Source: an uncultured Methylococcaceae bacterium (lineage in GTDB: Bacteria; Pseudomonadota; Gammaproteobacteria; Methylococcales; Methylococcaceae). From it: a stretch of DNA of 49,011 bases. The first letter of the stretch is position 1. Every line of letters starts with the position of its first letter. The notes under the pieces are model-generated. The model searched no databases. It saw nothing but the letters and a program-made list of their open reading frames with translations, and was not told the DNA's origin. Both the position numbers and the translations under genes were made by a program. The stretch is from NCBI GenBank assembly GCA_903930145.1, contig CAIYXP010000461.1, positions 1 through 49,011 of the forward strand, read 5' to 3'. This document shows, piece after piece, positions 1 to 7,846 of the stretch.

Positions 1-312
1 TGCTTCTCACCGTCCAGTTTTGTGAATCTTTCGTAAGCCATGGCTTGAATATTGTGATTACAGAGCAAATAAATTATTGTACGATGGTATCGAATACAGA
101 GGAAGCGTTAGGAACAAGTCTAATGATAAAACGGTCTTTCTAATTTTCAATAACTCGGTGTAAGGTGTACTTAGTGTGCCGTTTTCATTGTCGAGTTTTT
201 AATATCGATTAAGCTTAACTACGATAGGTATCGATTAGAAATATAAATTCATTTTGAAAACCCTCCTGCACACTTCACAGCACTATCTAAGACCTTAATG
301 TGAGGAAATATC
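1..312. other. AT-rich leader region without a recognised gene
   Basis: I see no convincing coding region here. The stretch is AT-rich and leads into the DUF2934 gene, whose ribosome-binding site (GAGGAAA) sits at its right end. It presumably holds that gene's promoter, but no clear -35/-10 pair can be assigned. Confidence 0.4.
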
Positions 313-612
313 ATGTCCGCCAGAACAAACTTAAATCAACCCGAACCTCTATTGACCACTAGCCAGCCAGCGAGCATTGAAGAAGTTGAGCAAATCATCA
401 CCGAGAATGTAGCCTACAAGGAACCCGTAATGCTCACTGTCCTGCCGACAAACAGCGAAGAAATCCAAAAAATTATCGCCGATACCGCCTATTACAAGGC
501 CGAGAAGCGAGGTTTTGAGCCTGGTTATGAAGAGCAGGATTGGATAGAGTCCGAAACAGAAATTCTGGGTCGCTATGTCGATTTTGGCATTGAAAATACC
601 GAGATACAATGA
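313..612 (+). CDS. DUF2934 domain-containing protein
   Basis: A 99-residue soluble acidic protein of unknown function. The C-terminal half (about residues 54-85) reads IADTAYYKAEKRGFEPGYE followed by QDWIESETEI, which matches the DUF2934 pattern (aromatic-rich helix, then a Gly-hinged DWxxAExEI helix). DUF2934 proteins are short and common in gammaproteobacteria, often beside stress genes; no biochemical role is established. The N-terminal half is low-complexity and probably disordered. The start is supported by GAGGAAA six bases upstream. It stands alone; the nearest downstream hairpin terminator is about 270 bases beyond its stop, too far to be its obvious own terminator. Confidence 0.8.
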   Translation: MSARTNLNQPEPLLTTSQPASIEEVEQIITENVAYKEPVMLTVLPTNSEEIQKIIADTAYYKAEKRGFEPGYEEQDWIESETEILGRYVDFGIENTEIQ

Positions 613-867
613 AGCTTGTTTTACAAATGCCTCTAAATTAATAAACCTAGCATCATTTTGCTTATAGCTTCTGTGCAAGCATGCAAAACGCAAGACTTGC
701 CACTTGGGCAACATAGTTTTAGCTAAAAGCGGCATCAATCATTTTTCGCCCACGTTGGTACTGCTAGTTCCGTCTATTTACTGTTAGTTGAATATATGTC
801 GAATGCGGCACAGTAAATGCTCAACCAAATAGCAATCACTGTGCGAACTTTTCTTGCGTGAGGATTG

Positions 868-912
868 GGTATTCCTCATCTCCGGCCCGAAGAGGAATTT
901 CGGGCCTTTTTT
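868..912 (+). terminator. Two tandem hairpins ending in a Rho-independent terminator
   Basis: The second hairpin has 8-bp arms, GGCCCGAA (884-891) and TTCGGGCC (899-906), a 7-nt loop with AGGA, and then six Ts. Just before it TGAGGA and TCCTCA form another small hairpin around a TTGGGTAT loop. No coding region ends close upstream, so this could terminate a small RNA rather than an mRNA. Confidence 0.6.
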
Positions 913-987
913 ATTCATGCCAAGCAATCAAAATAGCTTTGAATAAATCAACGAATGATTAGCTACCGTCAACTATCCTTTTAGTAT

Positions 988-1179
988 GTGTCAATGAAAA
1001 ATTTACCGTGGACCAATATCGGCGCAGTTGCGGCCGTGCTCCTGAGTTTAGTGCTGATCGGGGCTAAAAATATCGACAGCGCGGTGCGCAAGGCTTATAC
1101 ACTGCTGCGCTCACGCACCGACGGATTAGCGGTTGGACAGGAAAGGCTTGGCGCTGAACCAGCTTATTATCTCGTCTGA
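988..1179 (+). CDS. Possible small single-span membrane protein
   Basis: A 63-codon frame whose N-terminal half (IGAVAAVLLSLVLIGAKNI, about residues 11-29) would make one membrane helix followed by a basic segment. There is no strong ribosome-binding site and I do not recognise a family. The C-terminal third looks unlike conserved protein and may be read-through of a decayed gene. Treat as a doubtful gene; the rest of 613-1406 holds no better candidate. Confidence 0.2.
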   Translation: MSMKNLPWTNIGAVAAVLLSLVLIGAKNIDSAVRKAYTLLRSRTDGLAVGQERLGAEPAYYLV

Positions 1180-1406
1180 TGAGGTCGTAAATGCGAATTC
1201 ATTAGCACTTAAATTTCATGGCTGCGATTGTGTTAACCACATTGCCAAGTTAATAATGGGTGTTGAAATCATTATTTCCAGCCCAAAGTCGATTTTGGCA
1301 GTAACGATTTGGCAGGTGTAGAAGCATTGCGCGTCCGATGCAGGCCGGGCAAGTCAGACTTGGGCGCGGGAATTTCAATCAGACCGACTTTTTCAGGAAA
1401 CCGCGT

Positions 1407-2783
1407 ATGAGTAAACCCAGTTCAGATCAGCAACGTCCCCAACCGATTTCACTGGGGCAAGCCTTCTGGTATTGGCTCAAACTTGGGTTCATCAGCTTCG
1501 GTGGCCCGGCAGGACAAATCGCCATCATGCATCACGATTTGGTCGAGAAGAAACGCTGGATTTCCGAACGCCGCTATCTCCATGCCCTCAACTATTGCAT
1601 GTTGTTGCCGGGACCGGAGGCCCAACAGTTGGCAACCTACATCGGCTGGCTGATGCACCGCAGTTGGGGCGGGGTGGTTGCAGGCGGCTTGTTCGTCCTA
1701 CCCTCCCTGTTGATATTGATTGGCCTGAGCTGGATTTATCTAGCCTTCGGCCATGTACCTGCCGTCGCCGGGGTGTTGTACGGCATCAAACCGGCGGTGA
1801 CCGCCATCGTATTATTCGCCGCCTACCGCATCGGCGCACGGGCGTTGAAAAATTGGCTGCTTTGGACGATGGCGGGTTTGGCATTTCTCGCCATCTTCGT
1901 GCTGAATGCCCCGTTTCCGCTGATTGTGCTAATGGCGGGGATTTTGGGTGCTGTGGGCGGCAAGCTCGCACCGCAGAAGTTCACGGTGGGCGGAGGGCAT
2001 GGCTCGGCCAAGCAAAGCTATGGACCCGCGTTGATTGATGACGACACGCCCACCCCGGTACATGCCCACTTTACTTGGAAAGGTTTGTTGAAGATCGTTG
2101 TTGCAGGGGCAGTCTTGTGGGGTGGGGCCATCGGTTTTCTCTGCGCCCGATTCGGCTGGCACGGCGCTCTGACCCAAATGGGCTGGTTTTTCACCAAGGC
2201 CGCACTGCTGACTTTCGGCGGGGCTTATGCCGTATTGCCCTATGTCTACCAAGGCGCAGTTGAACATTATCAATGGCTCACCCCGCACCAGATGATCGAC
2301 GGCTTGGCCTTGGGCGAAACCACACCGGGTCCGCTGATTATGGTGGTGACTTTCGTTGGCTTTGTCGCCGGATGGGGGAAGGAGATTTTCGGCCCGGACC
2401 ATTTGTCTCTGGCCGGGGCAACGGCGGCAGTTGTGGTGACCTATTTCACCTTCCTACCCAGCTTCCTGTTCATCCTGGCCGGAGGCCCGCTGGTCGAGTC
2501 TACACATGGCAATCTGAAATTCACCGCGCCTTTGACCGGCATCACTGCCTCCGTGGTGGGGGTGATCCTGAATCTCGCGGTGTTCTTCGCCTATCACGTT
2601 TTCTGGCCAGAAGGTTTCGCGGGACACTTCGATGGTGTAGCCACTCTAATAAGCGTATTGGCCTCGGTTGCATTGTTCCGATATAAGGCGGGGGTTATTT
2701 CGGTCATCTGTGCCTGTGGTGCGATCGGTTTTTTGTTTGCTTTCATCAAGCCTTGGCTCGCCCAAACGGGCGTTTTCCTATGA
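1407..2783 (+). CDS. chrA: Chromate transporter, CHR family, fused two-domain form
   Basis: A 458-residue polytopic inner-membrane protein of the chromate ion transporter (CHR) family, which exports chromate, a sulfate analogue. Both homologous halves are present: the N-half carries the signature FGGPAGQIAIMH with a downstream PGPEAQQLATYIG, and the C-half carries LTFGGAYAVLPYVYQ and the matching GETTPGPLIMVVTFVGF. About ten or more hydrophobic segments are visible. Length fits the usual long-chain ChrA (about 400-460). I chose the ATG at 1407 because CAGGAAA lies seven bases upstream; the frame stays open 23 codons further up without sequence of the family. No ChrB regulator is visible. It stands alone, next to the decayed integron. 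Confidence 0.9.
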   Translation: MSKPSSDQQRPQPISLGQAFWYWLKLGFISFGGPAGQIAIMHHDLVEKKRWISERRYLHALNYCMLLPGPEAQQLATYIGWLMHRSWGGVVAGGLFVLPSLLILIGLSWIYLAFGHVPAVAGVLYGIKPAVTAIVLFAAYRIGARALKNWLLWTMAGLAFLAIFVLNAPFPLIVLMAGILGAVGGKLAPQKFTVGGGHGSAKQSYGPALIDDDTPTPVHAHFTWKGLLKIVVAGAVLWGGAIGFLCARFGWHGALTQMGWFFTKAALLTFGGAYAVLPYVYQGAVEHYQWLTPHQMIDGLALGETTPGPLIMVVTFVGFVAGWGKEIFGPDHLSLAGATAAVVVTYFTFLPSFLFILAGGPLVESTHGNLKFTAPLTGITASVVGVILNLAVFFAYHVFWPEGFAGHFDGVATLISVLASVALFRYKAGVISVICACGAIGFLFAFIKPWLAQTGVFL

Positions 2784-3086
2784 ATACACTCGCTCTCCAC
2801 TCAACGCACCGATTGAACCCTAAACTGGGTTAACTCGGGTGGGATTACTGCCCTTTCCGCATGGGGTGTGCCATCGTGAACCCAGTCGTAGGGAACCGGT
2901 TGCGCACGAAAAACCCAGTTACTTTGTATCTTTCTGCCAGTAAACAGCTTGGTAGGCGAATTAAATCCGCCAGTTCGATGGCGGAAAGGGTGGGGATTTC
3001 TTGAGCGTTCACGGTAGCCCTTATTTAAGTCAATAAGATTGTTTGTGGTGGATGCTGTTTCAACCAAGATTTCTTTGAGCCACAAT
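2784..3086. other. Intergenic stretch beyond the integrase remnant
   Basis: The minus strand stays open for 94 codons at 2801-3085 but the translation resembles no integrase catalytic domain and has the composition of non-coding sequence. I see no other gene. This is where the body of the integrase would be expected if it were intact, so the catalytic part appears deleted or replaced. Confidence 0.4.
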
Positions 3087-3287
3087 TCATGCCATGTGAT
3101 GAGCGGTCATCAGCACTGGAGTTTGGGAACCCAACCAAAGGTAAGCATCTTCGGTTCTCAGGCTGTAATGCCTTAAGCCCAAGCAATCTCTGACATTTTC
3201 CAACAAGCCAGGCTGACGGGTTTGCCCTGACGCATAACTCGGTGCATTTGGCGGGATAACAGATTTGGGATTAACGGTGACAGGCAT
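3087..3287 (-). pseudogene. 5' remnant of an integron-type tyrosine integrase (IntI)
   Basis: The 66-codon frame contains, at about residues 29-54, LLENVRDCLGLRHY followed by SLRTEDAYLWLG. This matches the N-terminal SAM-like, DNA-binding domain of integron integrases (pattern LL..VR..L..+HYS.RTE.AY..W). The similarity stops abruptly after AYLWLG and the catalytic Arg...His-x-x-Arg...Tyr domain is absent from all frames downstream, so the gene is truncated and cannot be active. Its direction, away from the plus-strand cassette at 3745-5265, is the canonical integron layout. A general XerC-like integrase remnant is the alternative. Confidence 0.6.
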
Positions 3288-3602
3288 GAGACACCCTTGT
3301 TCAAACCAAAAACCACAGGAATAAACCAGAAAAATAGCTTACCTGTTTATGATTCAATTGAAACGTCCATCAATGACGAACAAAGCCGAAAACCTAGTTG
3401 ACATGAAGCGGAATAAATGTGTCATAATTTTAACCCTGTTAGAATCCGCGTTTTTGAGGTTAAGCGTCAGTAAATGATGTCTGACACATGCAAAGGCATT
3501 ATGCTTGATATCTAATACAAAGTTAAGCCAGAATAGGTATCTTTTTCGGTATTGAAAGCCAACCCCGCTCGGTTGACGGCGAGTGAAAAAATTGGTATTG
3601 TA

Positions 3603-3666
3603 CGAAGCACCCCCCGCCTGACGCATAACCTTAGAGCCGTTGATGCGTCAGGCGGGGGGTGCTTCG
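3603..3666. repeat. Perfect 24-bp inverted repeat with 16-nt loop
   Basis: Arms 3603-3626 (starts CGAAGCACCCCCCGCC) and 3643-3666 are exact reverse complements around a 16-nt loop. There is no T-run, so it is not a standard terminator. The segment TGACGCATAAC within the left arm and its edge also occurs at about 3227-3237, just inside the integrase remnant, which hints at duplicated recombination-site sequence. Confidence 0.85.
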
Positions 3667-3743
3667 CCAATCGGTGTTTTCATTCCCCTCAACGGCGCTG
3701 TGGCATTCTAACTCGGCGGTGTATTCCGGCCTAACTCAATAAC

Positions 3744-3750
3744 GTTAGGC
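3744..3750 (+). other. Candidate left core site (GTTAGGC) of the integron cassette
   Basis: GTTAGGC fits the GTTRRRY consensus at which cassettes join attI or a preceding attC. A reverse-complement copy, GCCTAAC, lies at 3729-3735. The two are too close for a normal attC (usually 55 bp or more), so this is read as a degenerate attI/attC junction that marks the 5' edge of the cassette. Confidence 0.4.
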
Positions 3751-3816
3751 AAGCATCTCAATCAAGAAGCTAGTTCCATTTATTGACCGCAATTCAAACA
3801 ACAAGTGAGGCATGGT

Positions 3817-5211
3817 ATGGGGTTGAAAGCAGAAATTAGCGACATTATTGACGAGCTAGATAACTTTCACTTTGAATTGCTGGGAAACATTTCAGAATTA
3901 AATAAAGAGCAGTATTTTCCAAACTTTGTAACATCTAAAAATGGACTTCAGCGACACTTCACCAGAAAAGCCATGACACTATTGCGGAGTATCTCTGATA
4001 CTATTTTTGATAACGAAGATAAAATTTCCAGAATTATTGAGAGAAATGAATTTGAGAAAGTGGTTAAACAATGCGTTGCTGATTTTCACGCCGAAGGAAA
4101 ATATGAAAAGCACGATTCTGAAAATTTAATGCCTGGATTAGTTGAATATATAAAATCACAAGCTTACATTCGTGCCAATAAGTACACGCACTATTTCCCA
4201 GCATGGACGCTTGGAATGGAAAGGATAAATGAGTTTTCCATTGGACCAGTAACATTTATGACTAGAGAACAATGGATTGAATCGGTAGATATTCCAGATC
4301 ATGTTAAAGAAAACTTTTTAGGACAGAAAGAAGCTAATTATCGTTGGAAAGATATTCTACTTAATGGTTTACAAAAGTGGCAGGATGAGGTAAGTCTTGA
4401 TGGATTTGCTGGATATATTCATGACTCAATAAGTAAATGCCCATCAATCTTAAAAATTACTTTAGTTGGCTATGAAAAAAATCTCTCTAGAAAACATGCT
4501 GAAATGATTTGTCGATCTGCATTGGACGCAGTATCTCTTATATTTGGGGGGCGAGAGTTCTTCCTCCAACAAGCTCTTCAGAATGAACGGCTTCCACCTA
4601 CGAGTAGTAATAGTTTGATCGAAACTGATGGATACTTGTGGATGCCTGGATTTTCTTTAAGCCCTAGAATTCCCCATATATCTCCCGCTAGAGCTTCGGA
4701 AGAACTACAGAAAATACCTGTAATCTTATCTGCTCTTGAATCTATTCTGGAAGCACTATCGAATCCAAAATCTCATAAATATCCAGGATTAGCCAATCGA
4801 TGGGCTATTTCCCTTGATTGGTTTGGCGAAGGAAACCGAGAAAAAAGCGATTCAATTGCCTTAGCTAAAATAGCAACCTCTCTAGATGTTTTGGCATGTG
4901 GTGGAAAGCTTAATGGAATATTAGAGATGCTGGAAAATCTACTCGACATAGATAGAGGAAAACAAGTGATTTCAGGAAAATCGCCAAAGACTTTCAAAAA
5001 GCTAATTGAAAACATATATGACGACGGGCGCTCAAAAATCCTCCATGGGACATATTCGGACAGACTTGAGTCATATTCAGATTTAAGAGCACACGCTGCA
5101 CACATTGCAAGGATGGCATTAATTGAAAGTGCAGCTCGTTTAAAAAACTACCAAGGCAATAATACAGATACGGCATTTAGAAAAATGCCCCCTGTCACCC
5201 AAGTCGCCTAA
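3817..5211 (+). CDS. Integron-cassette protein with C-terminal HEPN (ApeA-like) RNase motif
   Basis: A 464-residue soluble protein, visibly AT-rich in codon use compared with its neighbours. Near the C-terminus (about residues 401-440) it reads YDDGRSKILHGTYSDR followed by a long Ala-rich helix. R405-S-K-I-L-H410 is the R-x4-H active-site motif of HEPN ribonucleases, and the RSKILHG context resembles ApeA-like HEPN domains found in phage-defence and abortive-infection proteins. The N-terminal 350 residues are not recognised. I prefer the ATG at 3817 (GTGAGG six bases upstream) over the in-frame GTG at 3805. Its stop codon TAA lies inside the first box of the attC site, typical of cassette genes. 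A defence role is inference from motif plus location. Confidence 0.65.
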   Translation: MGLKAEISDIIDELDNFHFELLGNISELNKEQYFPNFVTSKNGLQRHFTRKAMTLLRSISDTIFDNEDKISRIIERNEFEKVVKQCVADFHAEGKYEKHDSENLMPGLVEYIKSQAYIRANKYTHYFPAWTLGMERINEFSIGPVTFMTREQWIESVDIPDHVKENFLGQKEANYRWKDILLNGLQKWQDEVSLDGFAGYIHDSISKCPSILKITLVGYEKNLSRKHAEMICRSALDAVSLIFGGREFFLQQALQNERLPPTSSNSLIETDGYLWMPGFSLSPRIPHISPARASEELQKIPVILSALESILEALSNPKSHKYPGLANRWAISLDWFGEGNREKSDSIALAKIATSLDVLACGGKLNGILEMLENLLDIDRGKQVISGKSPKTFKKLIENIYDDGRSKILHGTYSDRLESYSDLRAHAAHIARMALIESAARLKNYQGNNTDTAFRKMPPVTQVA

Positions 5212-5265
5212 CAGGGCACTGCACCGGTCTCCGCTTCGCTCCGCCGGTGAGCTTTTTCGTTAGCC
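5206..5265 (+). other. attC: attC recombination site of the integron cassette
   Basis: The 60-bp element starts with R'' box GCCTAAC (5206-5212) and ends with R' box GTTAGCC (5259-5265), which pair with one mismatch. Inside, GCACCGG and CCGGTGAGC form the imperfect inner stem around a CTCCGCTTCGCTCCG centre, and the right half GGTGAGCTTTTTCGTTAG closely follows the pattern of well-known chromosomal-integron attC sites. The upstream gene's stop codon is in the R'' box. The last R' bases depart slightly from GTTRRRY. Confidence 0.75.
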
Positions 5266-5266
5266 G

Positions 5267-5366
5267 GGTAGGGTGGGCAAACGGCTCTATCGTTTGCCCA
5301 CGCGGGAAGGAGCCTCAATCCTTGGCTTTGGTGGGCAAGCAAAAAGACGCTTGCGCCCACCCTACG
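5267..5366. repeat. MITE-like palindrome, GTGGGCAAACGG family, copy 1
   Basis: The unit opens with GTAGGGTGGGCAAACGG, contains CGTTTGCCCACGCGG, and closes with GCGCCCACCCTACG, so its outer ends are inverted repeats. Related copies lie at 12058-12180, 12636-12665 and 13331-13430. No transposase accompanies it. It begins directly after the attC site. Confidence 0.7.
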
Positions 5367-5377
5367 ATACTACGATA

Positions 5378-5436
5378 CGAAGCGCGACGGGGTTTGCAAC
5401 CCCGCCGCAAAGATTTTGTGCGAAGCTAAGTCATCC
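5378..5436. repeat. Two-hairpin REP-like repeat, copy a (half unit)
   Basis: CGAAGCGCGACGGGGTT, TGC, AACCCCGCCGC forms the first hairpin, followed by the conserved TTTTGTGCGAAG linker. Matches other copies at 11864, 32330, 39391, 42926, 43431 and 44540. Only the first hairpin and part of the linker are present here. Confidence 0.75.
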
Positions 5437-5485
5437 ATGTATTACCGGCATTATTGAAGCAGAGAAAAAATCGTCAACAGTCATC

Positions 5486-5752
5486 ATGCGAATATATCTG
5501 GATAACTGCGTATTCAACCGCCCTTTCGACGATCAGAACCATCTCCGTGTTCGGCTGGAAACCGAAGCGAAATTGTATGTCCAAGCCAGAATCAAACAGG
5601 GAGACTTACAATTAGTGTGGTCATATATCTTGGAATTTGAGAATCTGCAAAACCCCTTTCAAGCAAGAAAACAAACGATAGCCCAATGGAAAAACTTGGC
5701 TTCAGTCTCAAATCCGGGCCATGAATCCGGTCAACTTCATTGGAACCATTGA
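5486..5752 (+). pseudogene. Truncated PIN-domain toxin remnant
   Basis: The 88-codon frame begins MRIYLDNCVFNRPFDDQ and continues with RLETEAKLYVQARIKQG and LVWSYILEFENLQNPF, the N-terminal part of a PIN-domain (VapC-like) family of about 150 residues. The first catalytic Asp (D6) is present, but the sequence leaves the family at IAQWKNLAS and ends after a short unrelated tail, so the later acidic residues (usual KxxDALHVA motif) are lost. Its TGA overlaps the ATG of the following antitoxin-like frame (TGATG). Probably inactive. Confidence 0.6.
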
Positions 5753-6000
5753 TGAATACGATTACCGACACTGAACTGAAATTGCGTGGAATCGAAGCAC
5801 TGATTGCCGCACTTGGCGTGGTCCAGGCCGAACGGTTTGTAAACGCGATAAGATGCGCTTCGTGCCTCAGCGCATCCTTCTATGGGGCCTCCCGCATCAG
5901 TTCATGCCGAAATGATGGTGCCTTTGCCATAATGAGAATGGCTGAAGCGTCTGCGAAGCTCGCTTTGCGTTGGACTTTTAATGCTAAACTTTACGCTTAA
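5752..6000 (+). pseudogene. Remnant of antitoxin-like partner of the PIN gene
   Basis: The first 31 codons read NTITDTELKLRGIEALIAAL and GVVQAERFVNAI, the conserved start of a small protein commonly paired with this PIN family. After residue 31 the frame enters repeat sequence (GCGATAAGATGCGC, also seen at about 11795) and reads non-conserved residues to the stop. The original C-terminal part is missing, so a repeat insertion or deletion has destroyed it. It is translationally coupled to the PIN remnant by the TGATG overlap. Confidence 0.5.
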
Positions 6001-6026
6001 CTGATGTTACCCACGGATGTGAAAAC

Positions 6027-6104
6027 GGAGTGTCAAAGCTTGCTTTGACAGGCGAAGCAAGCTTCGCTTATCCAATCTCATGTTAAAGCAAGCTTTGACG
6101 CTCC
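6027..6104. repeat. GTCAAAGC palindrome family, copy 1
   Basis: GGAGTGTCAAAGC-TT-GCTTTGACA is followed by GGCGAAGCAAGCTTCGC and a closing AAGCAAGCTTTGACGCTCC. The left flank GGATGTGAAAACGGAG recurs in inverted orientation at the copy near 7282-7320, so the coiled-coil gene between them is framed by inverted repeats. Confidence 0.75.
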
Positions 6105-6181
6105 ATAACCAAGTCAATGCGTAACACCAGCGCTTAATAGAAATAACAACCCACCTTACCCCATTAGCCAACCCCACACCT

Positions 6182-7195
6182 ATGGAACCGGAAATCAACA
6201 CCAAAAGCACTAAAAATGAAATTCTCGATGCTTATCATGCCGTCTTGAAAAAGCTGGAGGAACAGAAACAGGCCAGCCGTCGAGAGGAGAAAGCGCACGT
6301 GGAGAAAAAGGAAATCGTGGCCGAAGCGCATGGCAACACCATGGAGGGCATCGTCAAGAGCCTGGCCGAATTGAAACTTGCCATCGGCAAGTCCCTGGAC
6401 GAATTGGAAAGCCAGTTGCTGGCCGAGGCTAGGCGTTTGGGGGTAATGCGGCAGGCATTTGAAATCGAAAACAAGAATCTCGAAGAAATCCACCAGATTC
6501 AGGCGGAAGCCAATAGCCTCGCTGCACTCATCGAGGCGCAGAAAGACAAGAAGCGTGAATTCGAGGCGGATGTCGAAACCAAAGCCGCCGCCTTCGAAAC
6601 CGAGATGGCGCAAAAACGGCAGCAATGGAAGAAGGAGCAGGAAGAATTCGAGCGCACTCGCAAAGAGAGGGATGATCAGGCCAAGAAAGAACGCGCACGG
6701 GAGGAGGAAGAATATGCTTACGGCATAAAATTGACGCGCAAGAAAGACGAAGACGATTATGCAAGCCGCAAGAATGCCCAGGAAAAGGCATTGGAGGAGA
6801 AGCGGGCCAGCCTGGAAAAATCCTGGTCGGAGCGGGAGGCTGCCTTGGCGCCGCGCGAGCAGGAGTTAGCCAGCTTGCTCAGCCGTGCAGAGGCTTTTCC
6901 CGCCGAAGTGGAAAAAGCGGTCAAAGAAGCGGAAGCCCGGACTGCCGCGAAGCTTAAAACCGAACATCAGTTCGAAAAGCAAATCCTTGCCAAAGATTCC
7001 GATGCAGCCTGCAAGCTCAAAGATCAAATGATTGCATCGCTCGAAGCCAAAATCCAAAACCAGGAAGAACTCATCCGCCAGCTTTCGCGCAAAGCCGACG
7101 AGGCCGGCTTGTCGGTGCAGAACATCGCCCTGAAAGCGCTCGACTCGGGAGCCGCGAGACGACCCGCTACGGATGGGCGTGGCGACGAAACCTAA
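6182..7195 (+). CDS. Coiled-coil protein of unknown function
   Basis: A 337-residue protein dominated by Glu, Lys, Ala and Arg. From about residue 15 to 320 it is almost continuous coiled coil, e.g. EEFERTRKERDDQAKKERAR and REEEEYAYGIKLTRKKDEDD. No signal peptide, membrane helix or catalytic motif is visible, so a structural or scaffolding role is likely but unproved. The start has no strong ribosome-binding site; the ATG at 6182 is the first in frame. The conserved-looking tail ELIRQLSRKADEAGLSVQNI and IALKAL suggests a real, selected gene. It is isolated and flanked on both sides by inverted copies of the GTCAAAGC palindrome. Confidence 0.7.
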   Translation: MEPEINTKSTKNEILDAYHAVLKKLEEQKQASRREEKAHVEKKEIVAEAHGNTMEGIVKSLAELKLAIGKSLDELESQLLAEARRLGVMRQAFEIENKNLEEIHQIQAEANSLAALIEAQKDKKREFEADVETKAAAFETEMAQKRQQWKKEQEEFERTRKERDDQAKKERAREEEEYAYGIKLTRKKDEDDYASRKNAQEKALEEKRASLEKSWSEREAALAPREQELASLLSRAEAFPAEVEKAVKEAEARTAAKLKTEHQFEKQILAKDSDAACKLKDQMIASLEAKIQNQEELIRQLSRKADEAGLSVQNIALKALDSGAARRPATDGRGDET

Positions 7196-7281
7196 GGCCG
7201 CGAGGGATACGTCTGTTTGCAGTAGGGCCGGAAATATAAGGGCGGATACCGTTAACTGATTTTACGCAACGACCAAGGATT

Positions 7282-7309
7282 GGAGCGTCAAAGCTTGCTT
7301 TGACGCTCC
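7282..7309. repeat. GTCAAAGC palindrome family, copy 2 (perfect)
   Basis: GGAGCGTCAAAGC, two Ts, then GCTTTGACGCTCC: perfect 13-bp arms. The right flank GTTTTCACATCC is the inverse of the left flank of copy 1. It sits between two convergent genes and could also stop transcription in both directions. Confidence 0.85.
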
Positions 7310-7338
7310 GTTTTCACATCCCTGTGTAATATCATCCG

Positions 7339-7833
7339 TTAACAATATAAAGCCGCTTTGGCTGGTTGAAATTTGGCAATCCGATCCAAATGAATCAACG
7401 GCAAGCGGCCTTTCTCCTCGGTTTCTCGCCTTACTTCGTAAGTTTCCTCGCTCCAAGATTCGGGTTCGATCAGCCAGACGGTGGAAAGGTCGGTATCTTC
7501 CTGCCCTGCCGTTACTTGCCGGTAATACTTTTCAAACACCGGGCCGGAGATGACGGCTCGATAGGGTTTCCCCCGAATTTGGAAGCTCCGCCCGTCCGGG
7601 GCCAGCAGTCCTAATGAAACATTGCGGTTGAACCAGAGCGCCCGCAACAGGCTTCGGTTGGTTCGCGAATGCTCGACCCGTTCAAGAAAGACGATGCGCC
7701 CGTCTTCGTCAAGATGGATGGAATCGTCGAAGACCACATGGGGGGTTCCGTCCTCGCTAGACGCGGCCAGCACTTTGACGCTTGCGCCGGGTTCCAGTAG
7801 AGCGTGGAGGGTTTCATTCAATTGTATAGTCAT
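7339..7833 (-). CDS. Pyridoxamine 5'-phosphate oxidase-fold flavin-binding protein
   Basis: A 164-residue protein with the split-barrel pattern of the PNPOx-like FMN-binding family: an N-terminal helix, then VKVLAASSEDGTPHVVFDDS (about residues 17-36), IVFLERVEHSRTNRSLLRAL with the usual S/T-x-x-N segment, VSLGLLAPDGRSFQIRG and the strand YRAVISGPVFEKYY. Such proteins bind FMN or F420 or act as general stress proteins; the substrate cannot be read from sequence. The ATG at 7833 is preceded by GAGGGGA at good spacing, so longer upstream starts are not needed. It lies just downstream of, and on the same strand as, the broken radical SAM gene, with which it may once have formed an operon. Confidence 0.7.
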   Translation of the reverse strand: MTIQLNETLHALLEPGASVKVLAASSEDGTPHVVFDDSIHLDEDGRIVFLERVEHSRTNRSLLRALWFNRNVSLGLLAPDGRSFQIRGKPYRAVISGPVFEKYYRQVTAGQEDTDLSTVWLIEPESWSEETYEVRRETEEKGRLPLIHLDRIAKFQPAKAALYC

Positions 7834-7846
7834 CGGTTTTCCCCTC

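Noticed and set aside
868-912. tRNA or riboswitch in the two-hairpin region
   Set aside because: No cloverleaf, anticodon arm or CCA-adjacent T-loop pattern can be folded, and no gene follows within riboswitch distance.
2801-3085. Minus-strand frame as the rest of the integrase
   Set aside because: None of the tyrosine-recombinase catalytic residues (R, H-x-x-R, Y) can be placed in it, and its composition is not protein-like.
3354-3626. Minus-strand 90-codon frame next to the palindrome
   Set aside because: Resembles no family; its start lies in AT-rich non-coding sequence and its upstream end is formed by the palindrome.
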